DNA of 64,000 nt, from positions 14,050 to 78,049 of the forward strand of contig DIJZ01000011.1 in assembly GCA_002421425.1 (NCBI GenBank). Direction: 5' to 3'. The notes below the pieces were generated by a model. It made no database searches and was not told where the DNA came from. It worked only from the letters and a program-made list of their open reading frames with translations. Positions 43,082-51,392 of the stretch are shown here, piece after piece. Position numbers and translations under genes: made by a program. This DNA is from Caldifarciminota bacterium UBA5631. GTDB lineage: Bacteria; Hydrothermota; Hydrothermia; UBA1063. Position 1 is the stretch's first letter, and each line of letters begins with the position of its first letter.

Positions 43082-44243
43082 ATAAATTAAACCCTATGGA
43101 GACTCTGTATTTTTCGTCGTGAGTTCTCCCGATTTCAATTTTAATCTCTTTTTCGCGGATATTAAAGGTTGCCGAAGAACAAATATCGAGCCACTGCCTT
43201 GTAGGGTAGTAAGAAAATTGTATTTTGCTATTCCACAGCGAGAATTTGACAGCAACATATTCATATCGCAAATTACCGTATTCAACGCTGAGATTCTTGC
43301 TTTCCAGCTTACCTGACCGAATTATTAAAGAACTTTCTGTGAATGATGATTTAACTATCAGTATAGTTTCGTTGCCCAATTTTTGAAGTAGGTCCAAATT
43401 AACGTATTTTTTCGAGGATCCAGAATAGTTTATACAAAGGCTATTTGTACTCGAAAGTCTCCTTGTAAGGTTATACGTTGCATTAATAGTTCCATTTTCC
43501 ACTTCCCATTGCATTCGGTAATTCGAGTTTTTTGTAGAAAAAAGAAAATCTACTGCAAATTCATTTTCCATGGGGAGGAGCGTTAGTGACGCCCGCACAG
43601 GTCTATGCCTTAGGGTCATTCCAGCAAGTAGTTTCGGGTTTTCCCCCTTATGTGCAAAAACTTTTAGAAAGGGTGTAAAAGCATTGTACGATAGCTCTGA
43701 ACCGATGTATAACCTTTCTTTTCCAATTGCAAAATTGAAGGGTTTACTTATGTAGATTAAATAGTCTGTGCCATTCAAAGACGGGCTTCCTTTGACAGAG
43801 TTTTGCGGTATCGAAAGCGAAAATTTCCCAACGGTAATAAAGTCATAACTGATATAAAAGGGGGTCGTTTGAACGGCGGACGTTGAAAATTTGAGCGTCA
43901 GGGTACTAAGTGTTAGAAATGCTGAAGTCTTTTCGCGGTACTTTTCCAGTTGAATTTTGCCGCTTTGGAAGAAAGTGTCGTTTCTTTCTTTGAAGAAAAA
44001 GATATCTTTCAGGTACTCAATTTTAGAGCTATCCAGCTTGGTTCGTTCTGCGAAATCGTCGATCCCCCTGTAAGGGCTGAGATCTCGCATTATCAGTATG
44101 GTTAATACATCACTTTCATTAAGAATGGGGATTGCTATGAGCTCTTCAAAACTTGCATTGTTTGGGTTAAGGTGTTCTGATTCATCTCTTTTCAATGAAA
44201 TTGAAGTAATGCAAAAGAGCAATATAAGTCTTAGCATCCTCAA
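43065..44243 (-). CDS. secreted protein with helix-hairpin-helix domain and beta-rich C-terminus
   Basis: 392 residues, not a recognised family. Signal peptide-like N-terminus (MLRLILLFCITSISL), then one ComEA-like helix-hairpin-helix unit (LNPNNASFEELIAIP ... LTILIMRDLSPYRG, about 24-60), then about 290 residues of alternating beta-strands (KFSTSAVQTTPFYISYDFITVG, MTLRHRPVRASLTLLP) suggesting an outer-membrane barrel or surface protein. HhH domains bind DNA, so a role in DNA uptake or surface DNA binding is conceivable. Overlaps nudix gene by 62 nt and recO by 17 nt. Confidence 0.65.
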   Translation of the reverse strand: MRMLRLILLFCITSISLKRDESEHLNPNNASFEELIAIPILNESDVLTILIMRDLSPYRGIDDFAERTKLDSSKIEYLKDIFFFKERNDTFFQSGKIQLEKYREKTSAFLTLSTLTLKFSTSAVQTTPFYISYDFITVGKFSLSIPQNSVKGSPSLNGTDYLIYISKPFNFAIGKERLYIGSELSYNAFTPFLKVFAHKGENPKLLAGMTLRHRPVRASLTLLPMENEFAVDFLFSTKNSNYRMQWEVENGTINATYNLTRRLSSTNSLCINYSGSSKKYVNLDLLQKLGNETILIVKSSFTESSLIIRSGKLESKNLSVEYGNLRYEYVAVKFSLWNSKIQFSYYPTRQWLDICSSATFNIREKEIKIEIGRTHDEKYRVSIGFNLYAHKR

Positions 44244-44706
44244 TTTCCCCTGTTATCATCATTTCTTTAAGTTTGTTCAACGGAATTCTGTGGGTTTTTA
44301 TCTGTTCCCCGGCATCAGCTGGAAGCTCCGCAGATCTAAGATCAGCTCCCCAAAAAATGTGGATTCTTTCGGTCGAATATCCGGGTGTGAGGTAAAACGT
44401 TCCTATTTTTGAAAGTTTCTCAGCCCGCATTTTGACTTCCTCCATAAGTTCCCTTTGTGCTGCTTCTTCAGGTGATTCACCGGGGTCTATCTTACCAGCA
44501 GGAATCTCTAAAATCTCCTTTCGCAGAGGGAAGCGGTACTGAGAAATTAGTATTGCAGTATCTCCATCGAGAAGTGGCAGTATAGCGCATGTTTCAGGAA
44601 ATTCAACAATGTCACGCAGGAATAGGCCTGGGTCTTCTTGATATTCTTCTCTCCACACTTTAAAAATCAAGCCTTTGTATTTCAGTTCTCTTTTTATAAT
44701 CTTCAT
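44182..44706 (-). CDS. Nudix hydrolase (ADP-ribose pyrophosphatase type)
   Basis: About 174 residues. Nudix box G-x5-E-x7-REUxEExGU: GKIDPGESPEEAAQRELMEEV (about 72-94). FYLTPGYSTERIHIFWGADL and the N-terminal substrate-binding beta-sheet are typical of ADP-ribose pyrophosphatases (NudF). ATG 44706 (MKIIKREL) is preferred over the upstream TTG at 44715. Overlaps hemW by 47 nt and the HhH-protein gene by 62 nt. Confidence 0.87.
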   Translation of the reverse strand: MKIIKRELKYKGLIFKVWREEYQEDPGLFLRDIVEFPETCAILPLLDGDTAILISQYRFPLRKEILEIPAGKIDPGESPEEAAQRELMEEVKMRAEKLSKIGTFYLTPGYSTERIHIFWGADLRSAELPADAGEQIKTHRIPLNKLKEMMITGEIEDAKTYIALLHYFNFIEKR

Positions 44707-45793
44707 ACAATTCAATAATTTTAATGGCTATCTTGTCTGCTACAAAAACCCCTTTTGAAGTTAAAATGAGAGAATTGTTTTTCACAGTTACAAGTCCCTT
44801 GAGTTTTTGGACGACAGTTTCCAAGAAATTTTTATCTGCTTTCCATCCCCATCTGGTGCGGATTTTAAGAAAAATTTCTTCAATAAGCTTCTCTTCTTCG
44901 GAAAGTGGCTCAAATGTCTTGGGGATTTCTTTATGGAATCGTATAGACGAAGGGTTGGTGTATCTAACCTCTCTGCCTTCGAGTAAAAAAAAGCCTGATG
45001 CTGATGGTCCGAGCCCAATATAGTAATGTCGTAGCCAGTATTTCAAGTTGTGAATGCATTCAAAATTAGGTCTTGAAAAGCTTGAAATTTCGTATCTTAT
45101 GTACCCATGTGCCCGCAAAATTTTGTCCCGGATTTTGTACATCTTGATTGTGAGGTTCTCATCTTTGCTTTCAAGATCTTCTAATGCAGGTTCTTCAAAG
45201 GTCATCGAATATGTTGATATGTGGGTTGGATTCATTTCACTTGCCTTTTTTAGAGAAAAAGCGAAGTTTTCGATGGTCTGGCCCTTAAAAGCAAATATAA
45301 GATCAAAGTTTATATTGTGAAATCCGTTGCTCCTCAGCAAGTCCACAGTATTGCTTATATCCTGTGCATTGTATGTCCTTCCCAATGTCTGGAGGTCACT
45401 GTTTACAAAACTTTGCACGCCGAGACTTATCCTATTAAATCCAAACTCATTGAGAACTTCAATAAAATGTCTTTCCAGGGGTTCCGGGTTCAATTCAATA
45501 GTCTTTTCAACGACCCTTGACAGGTTCAAATTCTCATGAATTAATGCGAGAACACTCGCAAGCTGTGAAGGGCTTAATGAATTAGGGGTTCCTCCTCCGA
45601 CGTAAAGGGTTTCAAAGTTAAAGCCGAACTCTTTGAAATATGCAATTTCTCCTTTCAAACTTTCCAGAAAGGCTGGAAATAACTCCTCCAGAGCCGAGGC
45701 GTTTTCCGAGTAAAAGTGACAGTATCTGCACTTTGATCTGCAAAATGGTATGTGCAGATAAAGACCTGGTTGGTCTTTAAAACATTTCGCCAA
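44660..45793 (-). CDS. hemW: HemW-like radical SAM heme chaperone (coproporphyrinogen oxidase-like)
   Basis: 377 residues. Radical SAM C-x3-C-x2-C near the N-terminus (CRSKCRYCHFY, about 18-25) preceded by YLHIPF, then GGGTPNSL, SLGVQSF and the HemN-type C-terminal domain. HemW proteins were long annotated as oxygen-independent coproporphyrinogen oxidase but insert heme rather than make it; the spacing here fits HemW. The start overlaps the BamA/TamA-like gene by 17 nt. Confidence 0.87.
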   Translation of the reverse strand: MAKCFKDQPGLYLHIPFCRSKCRYCHFYSENASALEELFPAFLESLKGEIAYFKEFGFNFETLYVGGGTPNSLSPSQLASVLALIHENLNLSRVVEKTIELNPEPLERHFIEVLNEFGFNRISLGVQSFVNSDLQTLGRTYNAQDISNTVDLLRSNGFHNINFDLIFAFKGQTIENFAFSLKKASEMNPTHISTYSMTFEEPALEDLESKDENLTIKMYKIRDKILRAHGYIRYEISSFSRPNFECIHNLKYWLRHYYIGLGPSASGFFLLEGREVRYTNPSSIRFHKEIPKTFEPLSEEEKLIEEIFLKIRTRWGWKADKNFLETVVQKLKGLVTVKNNSLILTSKGVFVADKIAIKIIELYEDYKKRTEIQRLDF

Positions 45794-47438
45794 GGTTTAT
45801 ATACAGATTTCCGTAATAACCCTTATCACCGATTCTATATGGGGTGTACATCCAGTCAACTCGAAGATTTCCAATGGGCAGAAAATAACGAAATCCTAAT
45901 CCGAAGCTGTACCAGACTTTCCCTTCTATTTGAGGGAAGACATCAAAGAGAAGGTTCAGACCAACCTTCCTTGATACCATAGACCGGAGCTCCGTATTAA
46001 AAAGGAAGAAATCTGTAGAATAAAACTGAGAATACCTGAATCCACGAAGGGTTCCATCGCCTCCTATTTTGAATTTCTCTATCGCGGGGATGTCAGAATT
46101 GTTGAAGGGTATTATTTGTCCTGCAGAAAGTCGCAATGCGAATATCCCCCCCGGCTTCCATATCTGTCTGTAAAAGGAGCCTGAAAGCTGATATTTGTAA
46201 AAATGATAATTTCCTCCGAGTATTCCTCCCGCTCGAGAAAGGTCTACAAGCAGGTAGAAGCCCCTGGAGGGGAAGAGAAGATTATCTCGCGTGTCAATAA
46301 TAGAACCAAAGATTGCCTTGTTTGTTATTCCATCAGAGAATTGTCCTTCCAAGAATTTTCTCCACTGAAGACCCATTATAGTTCTGCTTTTCTGTGACCA
46401 GTAGTGTGAGAGATAAGACTCAATGCCGAAGTAGGATGAAGAATCTATCTTCGAAGTCCCTCCAAAAAGTTTCAGGTTCATCTTCAAACTCGTGTTGAAA
46501 AAATATGGTTCCGAGTAGAGGACCTCTCCGTAAAGCTTAATGAATCTATCAAAGGGCTCCAGACCGTTTTCGATTCGGATACTGAGATTCTGATTATTAT
46601 CGAACAGATTTCTGTGTCCTCCTTCTGCATTCAGATTAATGAGAGAAAATGGGTAGATTCCACCCTGAAGCCTGAAATACCTTGTTTTTCTCTCTTTCAC
46701 ATTAAAAGTAATTGATATCAGAGAATCGTCAGTAAATTCATAGGAGTGGTAAACGGTAGTAAATAAACCTGTTGAGTAAATTCTTCTTATACTTTCAAGT
46801 ATTGCAGCTGGAGAAACGTACTGCCCGGGTTTTACTGTGATCTCCCTTTCAATGATTTTCCTTCTAACCGTCGAGTTTCCTTTAATACTCATTTGTTTTA
46901 CAACATATCTTGTGCCCTTAGTAATGGCGTGAGTTACTGTACAGGTTTTGTTTATTGAGTCTTCAGCAGTTATTCTCTGTATTTCTGCATTAAGATAGCC
47001 GATATTTCTCAAGAAATCGATGGCTTTAGTCTCCCGCTCGGTTAACTCTGAAGACGCATAATATCTTGGTAATGGCAGGTGGAGAATACTTATTGTTCGT
47101 TGATAGTATGCGGTGTCCGGTGCTAGCCAGGATATATATTGGGCGCTTATTCTGTATCTCTTTCCCTCGGAAATACGGAGGGTAATGTACACCTTATCGT
47201 CTTTCTCTTCCACCCTTTCTTCGATTATTTTCGCTTCAAAATAACCTCTTTCTCTAAGTTCACGGATGAGATTGAGTTTGTTGTTATTATACAAGGGGGG
47301 ATAGTACTTATCCCCCCTTTTTATTCTCAGAATTGACTTAATTTCGGTCTTTGATAAAGTTTTGGTTCCTTCTACCCTAACCCCGCTTATAACCAGAGGC
47401 CTTGCAAAAATCAATGAAAGGAAAAGCGCTGTGACCAT
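45777..47438 (-). CDS. Omp85-family outer membrane protein (BamA/TamA-like) with three POTRA domains
   Basis: 553 residues. Signal peptide (about 1-14), three POTRA domains (about 15-95, 96-180, 181-260) and a C-terminal beta-barrel (about 270-553) ending in YINLGEMF. Barrel signature KFKIGGDGTLRGFRYSQF. Shorter than E. coli BamA (five POTRAs, about 800 aa) and closer to TamA in size, but which role it plays cannot be told. The start overlaps the FBP aldolase/phosphatase stop by 1 nt (TAATG). Confidence 0.85.
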   Translation of the reverse strand: MVTALFLSLIFARPLVISGVRVEGTKTLSKTEIKSILRIKRGDKYYPPLYNNNKLNLIRELRERGYFEAKIIEERVEEKDDKVYITLRISEGKRYRISAQYISWLAPDTAYYQRTISILHLPLPRYYASSELTERETKAIDFLRNIGYLNAEIQRITAEDSINKTCTVTHAITKGTRYVVKQMSIKGNSTVRRKIIEREITVKPGQYVSPAAILESIRRIYSTGLFTTVYHSYEFTDDSLISITFNVKERKTRYFRLQGGIYPFSLINLNAEGGHRNLFDNNQNLSIRIENGLEPFDRFIKLYGEVLYSEPYFFNTSLKMNLKLFGGTSKIDSSSYFGIESYLSHYWSQKSRTIMGLQWRKFLEGQFSDGITNKAIFGSIIDTRDNLLFPSRGFYLLVDLSRAGGILGGNYHFYKYQLSGSFYRQIWKPGGIFALRLSAGQIIPFNNSDIPAIEKFKIGGDGTLRGFRYSQFYSTDFFLFNTELRSMVSRKVGLNLLFDVFPQIEGKVWYSFGLGFRYFLPIGNLRVDWMYTPYRIGDKGYYGNLYINLGEMF

Positions 47439-48535
47439 TAATCAAGATCGATAAACCTATTCTTGATTTTCTTGAGGACGTCGGGAAGTGTCGTATATTC
47501 CATCTCCTTAAGTCCCAGTCTGTGCGGTTCAAAGGGTCCAAGCCTTCTCATATAATCTGCCACCTGGTTTGCCTTCTTTCTTGCTTCATCAAAAGCGGGA
47601 TCGTCGAATAGGTCTCTCGGACCAATAAGCTTCCCATCACTCAATTGGAATCCAATGGCGCAAACTCTCGGTGGTCCATCGAATCTTGATGGATTTGCCT
47701 GATGCAGAGCCACTGGCATAAGTGGACCATAGTGGGAACCTCTCATCCATCCAGCGACGAGATGTGGAAATGCAAAGGGTTCAAGGGCTTCTCCAACTGC
47801 AGGGAACCCACTCTGTGTTCTTACTATGAGAACAGGGTCATCTTTGCCGACATATCTTCCTGCCATCATTGAAAGTCTCTGGGTCGATGAAACAGCGGCA
47901 ATGTCATTATCCTGCTTTCTATAAACCGCCTTAATGATGTAATGTTCTGCGGCACCGATTAGAATGAGAAGATCGTAGAGTTCTTCTGGAGTATTCATTA
48001 GCACTTTCTTGTGCTCGTAAACGTCAAGTACCTCGAAGACAAAACCATCATGAAGTTTAGGGTCAATGACAAGGCCGGGAGTGTTGAATGGATCGGCAAA
48101 CATACGAAATATTGGTAAATTCCATGCGCCGGGTGAGGTCTTATCTGCCATAAAGACAATTATTGGTTCACTTGGTCTTTCCTCGAGTTCCATTTCTGCA
48201 AGTCCTGGGCCCATTCCCTTGATATTTCCGCTAAAGGCATCGCTGAGCAAATCCTGTCCTGCACCGTACATTTTCATTGATTTTGCAATTTCTGTTCCTT
48301 CTACAAAGGTATCCCATGCAAGTTTGTGTATATCACCGCAATTGACGCCCTTCTTATGAGTCATTATTAGTTGTAAGTCGTCACCAACTTTAGTTACGAA
48401 GAAGTCAATTATCAGGCCCTGTTCTTTGGCCTTTTGGAGGTGGTCTTCGGCCAATTCCAGAATCCTCGGGTGAACGGACGTGTGACCTACATAACCACCA
48501 ATATCAGCTTTAATCACCGATAGGGTGACCTTCAT
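47438..48535 (-). CDS. fbp: archaeal-type fructose-1,6-bisphosphate aldolase/phosphatase (FBPase class V)
   Basis: 365 residues; bifunctional gluconeogenic enzyme that joins triose phosphates to FBP and hydrolyses it to F6P. N-terminal VTLSVIKADIGGYVGHTSVHP contains the metal-binding region; GAGQDLLSDAFSGNIKGMGPG, MADKTSPGAWNLPIF and RTQSGFPAVGEALEPF are strong family matches. GGGAGGT (48547..48541) precedes ATG 48535; the frame is open upstream to 48574 but lacks a better ribosome site. Overlaps the ACT-like gene by 26 nt. Typical of archaea and deep-branching, often thermophilic bacteria. Confidence 0.94.
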   Translation of the reverse strand: MKVTLSVIKADIGGYVGHTSVHPRILELAEDHLQKAKEQGLIIDFFVTKVGDDLQLIMTHKKGVNCGDIHKLAWDTFVEGTEIAKSMKMYGAGQDLLSDAFSGNIKGMGPGLAEMELEERPSEPIIVFMADKTSPGAWNLPIFRMFADPFNTPGLVIDPKLHDGFVFEVLDVYEHKKVLMNTPEELYDLLILIGAAEHYIIKAVYRKQDNDIAAVSSTQRLSMMAGRYVGKDDPVLIVRTQSGFPAVGEALEPFAFPHLVAGWMRGSHYGPLMPVALHQANPSRFDGPPRVCAIGFQLSDGKLIGPRDLFDDPAFDEARKKANQVADYMRRLGPFEPHRLGLKEMEYTTLPDVLKKIKNRFIDLD

Positions 48536-50225
48536 GATGTACCTCCCTTTTAATATTTTCATAAATTGCATCAAATTTTGTTTTGACCTCTTTTTTGTGA
48601 AGCTGAATTACAGTAACATTCAACCCATAAACTTCAAAACGAATCAGTATCGGGCCCAATTCCTCCACCATTGGGAAAATTCGGTCAAAGATTTTTTCTT
48701 CTGGAGGATAAATTAATACAATTGAAAAATAAGTTTTGCTCTCCATCGCGAAGCACTTCCTTGCAGGGTTTTCAAGGTGTTGTTTTATGCATCGGTCAAC
48801 GAAAATCAAATCATCCACAATTCGTTCAGGGGTAAGGGTCGTTCTAATGAAATCGTCTATTGCGAAGTAGAAAGATCTTGCAATTTCCTCTGCAATTCCT
48901 AATTCTTTCGTTTTTTCGTAAACAAATTCCAGATTTCTTCTATCGAGGGTTCTTAGACCCTCGTCAAAGTCCCTGAAATTTCCGATGCTTTCTCTAATTA
49001 TATCTTTAAGTTTCTCATACAATTCAATGTCGTTCTTGAAGAAGGAGACCAGTGCCCTAACAGTAAGGAATTCCACAAACACTTCTTTGATTTTTGAAGG
49101 CGGTCTAAAAGAAGTAAGAACAAAGCCATCGGACTTCGCGATGTAAGTTGTAAGCAGGTCAAAGTGCTTTGGGTCCTTATTTACAACGGCAATCCGGAAA
49201 GTGATGGTAGTTCTGTCCTGTTCCACCGGCACGATTGCTACCTGGGGGATACCGGTCTGGCTACACTCATCTACCATTTTTGGTACAAGGGCTCTTCCGA
49301 AGATTTCACCGCCGAACTTGATATTCAGCGGGATCCTGAATCGTGCTTGTTTCAATGTGGACTTTAAATGCTGCTCGAGAACTTTAATTTCCTCTGCGGT
49401 TAGTGGTCTGTTTTCTACCGTGAATTCAATCCTTATTATGGTAATTCCATCGTTAGTGATGAATTCCTTATCAAATTTTCTTCTGAAATTTGGGAATATT
49501 TCCTTGATGGCATCGAAAACAGTATCCATGCTAATGTCTTTCTCGAAACCACCCACGGTTAAACCTGTAAGATCCTCACGTTCTGTTTTAATGTTTTTTA
49601 CGTAAACCTCAACACCTATTCCTACCTGCCGTAACTTAGTAATGAACCTGTGTCCAACAAGTATAATTTCGGCGAGAGTCTTTGCGTCTCTTTCCTTTAA
49701 GTAAGCAAGGGATCTTGAGAAGACAAACTTCTCAAGTTCACCTCCTGCCCTCGAAATCTCATCAAATTCCTCAGGGAATGCAATCTCTCGAAGTGAATTC
49801 TTGATATTTTCCAGTATTTCAAGCTTTTCAATTCCCGTCGTAACAAGTCTTGCTTTAACCTGGTCTCCTTCCTTTGCCAGATTCCTAATCTCTTCAGTTA
49901 TTCCTTCCAGGTCAAATCTGACTTCTCCTAATTTTTCAGGGCTAAATGGTACTTTTATTGCAAGAAATGCATACTTCCCGTCTACCGAAACAACTCCGTA
50001 TACGAACCCAACATTATATCCTTTTTCGTGCACTATCCCGATAATTGTTTCACCCAGTCCTGGCCAATCCGCAGCAGCCACATATACTCTTGCAATGTAT
50101 ATAGGGCCTTTGTCGAGAATATCGAAACTTACGATTACTTTGTCGTCAGTATTTTCAAGCCTTTCAAGGAATTCGTTCTGATGTTTTAAATCATCAGCAT
50201 CTAATTGACAAAAAATATTCACCAT
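48510..50225 (-). CDS. unrecognised 571-aa protein with ACT-like repeats
   Basis: I do not recognise the family. Several segments look like ACT ligand-binding folds: AARVYVAAADWPGLGETIIG-type region at about 45-105, a middle region (about 340-410, TFRIAVVNKDPKHFDLLTTY) and a C-terminal segment (about 510-560, FSIVLIYPPEEKIFDRIFPMVEELG). Between them are helical, charged linkers. No catalytic motif was found. ATG at 50225 has no Shine-Dalgarno and appears leaderless. The stop lies inside the FBP aldolase/phosphatase gene, so the two are translationally coupled. Confidence 0.7.
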   Translation of the reverse strand: MVNIFCQLDADDLKHQNEFLERLENTDDKVIVSFDILDKGPIYIARVYVAAADWPGLGETIIGIVHEKGYNVGFVYGVVSVDGKYAFLAIKVPFSPEKLGEVRFDLEGITEEIRNLAKEGDQVKARLVTTGIEKLEILENIKNSLREIAFPEEFDEISRAGGELEKFVFSRSLAYLKERDAKTLAEIILVGHRFITKLRQVGIGVEVYVKNIKTEREDLTGLTVGGFEKDISMDTVFDAIKEIFPNFRRKFDKEFITNDGITIIRIEFTVENRPLTAEEIKVLEQHLKSTLKQARFRIPLNIKFGGEIFGRALVPKMVDECSQTGIPQVAIVPVEQDRTTITFRIAVVNKDPKHFDLLTTYIAKSDGFVLTSFRPPSKIKEVFVEFLTVRALVSFFKNDIELYEKLKDIIRESIGNFRDFDEGLRTLDRRNLEFVYEKTKELGIAEEIARSFYFAIDDFIRTTLTPERIVDDLIFVDRCIKQHLENPARKCFAMESKTYFSIVLIYPPEEKIFDRIFPMVEELGPILIRFEVYGLNVTVIQLHKKEVKTKFDAIYENIKREVHHEGHPIGD

Positions 50226-50231
50226 TTCTTT

Positions 50232-50260
50232 ATGTTAAAGCAAAAAACCTTAAAAATCAA
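50232..50260 (-). promoter_or_regulatory. candidate leaderless promoter of the ACT-like/FBP operon
   Basis: On the minus strand TTGATT (50260..50255), 17-nt spacer, TAACAT (50237..50232). The -10 box ends 6 nt before ATG 50225. Divergent from the buk promoter, about 31 nt apart. Confidence 0.6.
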
Positions 50261-50290
50261 TTGTTTCTTTCATTTTCTCATAGTATCTGT

Positions 50291-50296
50291 TATAAT
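50291..50296 (+). promoter_or_regulatory. candidate extended -10 promoter of buk
   Basis: TATAAT 50291-50296 preceded by TGT (extended -10, TGnTATAAT). AGGGAGG (50301-50307) and ATG 50313 follow closely. No good -35 at 17 nt. Confidence 0.45.
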
Positions 50297-50312
50297 TTCA
50301 AGGGAGGTCAGG

Positions 50313-51383
50313 ATGTCATATAGGATTTTTGTAATAAACCCGGGTGGAGGGTCCACAAAGGTTGCACTTTTTGAAGATGAAAAGTTGTTAAAGTACAAAG
50401 AGCTAAGGCACTCAGTGGAAGAGCTGAAGAAGTTCCCAAACACGATTTCGCAGAAAGAATTCAGATTCAAAGATGTACTCAACTTTATTGAAGAGGAAAA
50501 AATCAATGAAACAAAGATTGACGCTATTGCTTCCAGGGGAGGTCCTTTCAAGAGCCTTGAATCGGGAGTTTACAGAATAAACGACCAGGTAGTATCTGAT
50601 GTGCTCAACGGCAGGGTACAGGCAGATCATCCGTCGAATCTCGGTGTCGTAATGGCAATGGAGCTTTCAAAAATGCTGGGATGCCCATCTTTTTTTGTTG
50701 ATCCTGTTTCTGTGGATGAATTTGACGACATTTCAAGACTTTCTGGCCTCCGAGAACTGCCCAGAAAAAGCTTGCTCCATGCACTTAATACAAAATACGT
50801 GTCCAGGAAACTTGCGGAATCTGAGGGGAAAGAGTACGAATCTCTTAACTTGATTGTTGCTCACCTGGGGACGGGCATCTCAATTTCTGCCTCAAGGAAA
50901 GGAAGGATTGTTGATGTGAATAATGCCAATGATGGAGGCCCTTTCAGCCCCCAGAGAACAGGCACGCTTCCTACCACAGGGCTTATTGAACTGTGCTTTT
51001 CCGGAAAGTATTCAAAGCAGGAGCTTCTCAGTAAAGCTATTCGCTTTGGTGGACTTGTAGACTATCTCGGTACCGATGATCTTGAAGAAGTCATTTCCAG
51101 AATTGCTAAGGGAGATAAGGATGCAGACCTAGTTTATAGGGCGATGGTATTTCAGATTGCAAAAGAAATCGGGGCGATGGCCTGTGTTTTGAAGGGTCAA
51201 GTTGATTTCATAATTCTGACAGGGGGCATGTCAAAATCTACTAAGCTTCAACAGGATTTGATGGAATACATCAAATGGATAGCACCGGTAAGAGTGTATC
51301 CTGGTGAAAATGAGATGGAAGCTCTTGCCTATGGAGTGATGAAAGTCCTGAAGGGCGAGATAATTCCCAAAAATTACGAATAG
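50313..51383 (+). CDS. buk: butyrate kinase (acetokinase family)
   Basis: 356 residues. N-terminal INPGGGSTKVALFEDEK, then ASRGGPFK, AHLGTGISISA, DGGPFSPQRTGTLP and ILTGGMSKS: the acetate/butyrate kinase (ASKHA) fold. Length and motifs fit butyrate kinase rather than acetate kinase (about 400 aa). It makes ATP from butyryl- or branched-chain acyl-phosphate. ATG 50313 follows AGGGAGG (50301-50307); the frame is open from 50205. No phosphotransbutyrylase gene is in the window. Confidence 0.9.
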   Translation: MSYRIFVINPGGGSTKVALFEDEKLLKYKELRHSVEELKKFPNTISQKEFRFKDVLNFIEEEKINETKIDAIASRGGPFKSLESGVYRINDQVVSDVLNGRVQADHPSNLGVVMAMELSKMLGCPSFFVDPVSVDEFDDISRLSGLRELPRKSLLHALNTKYVSRKLAESEGKEYESLNLIVAHLGTGISISASRKGRIVDVNNANDGGPFSPQRTGTLPTTGLIELCFSGKYSKQELLSKAIRFGGLVDYLGTDDLEEVISRIAKGDKDADLVYRAMVFQIAKEIGAMACVLKGQVDFIILTGGMSKSTKLQQDLMEYIKWIAPVRVYPGENEMEALAYGVMKVLKGEIIPKNYE

Positions 51384-51392
51384 GAGGTGTAA

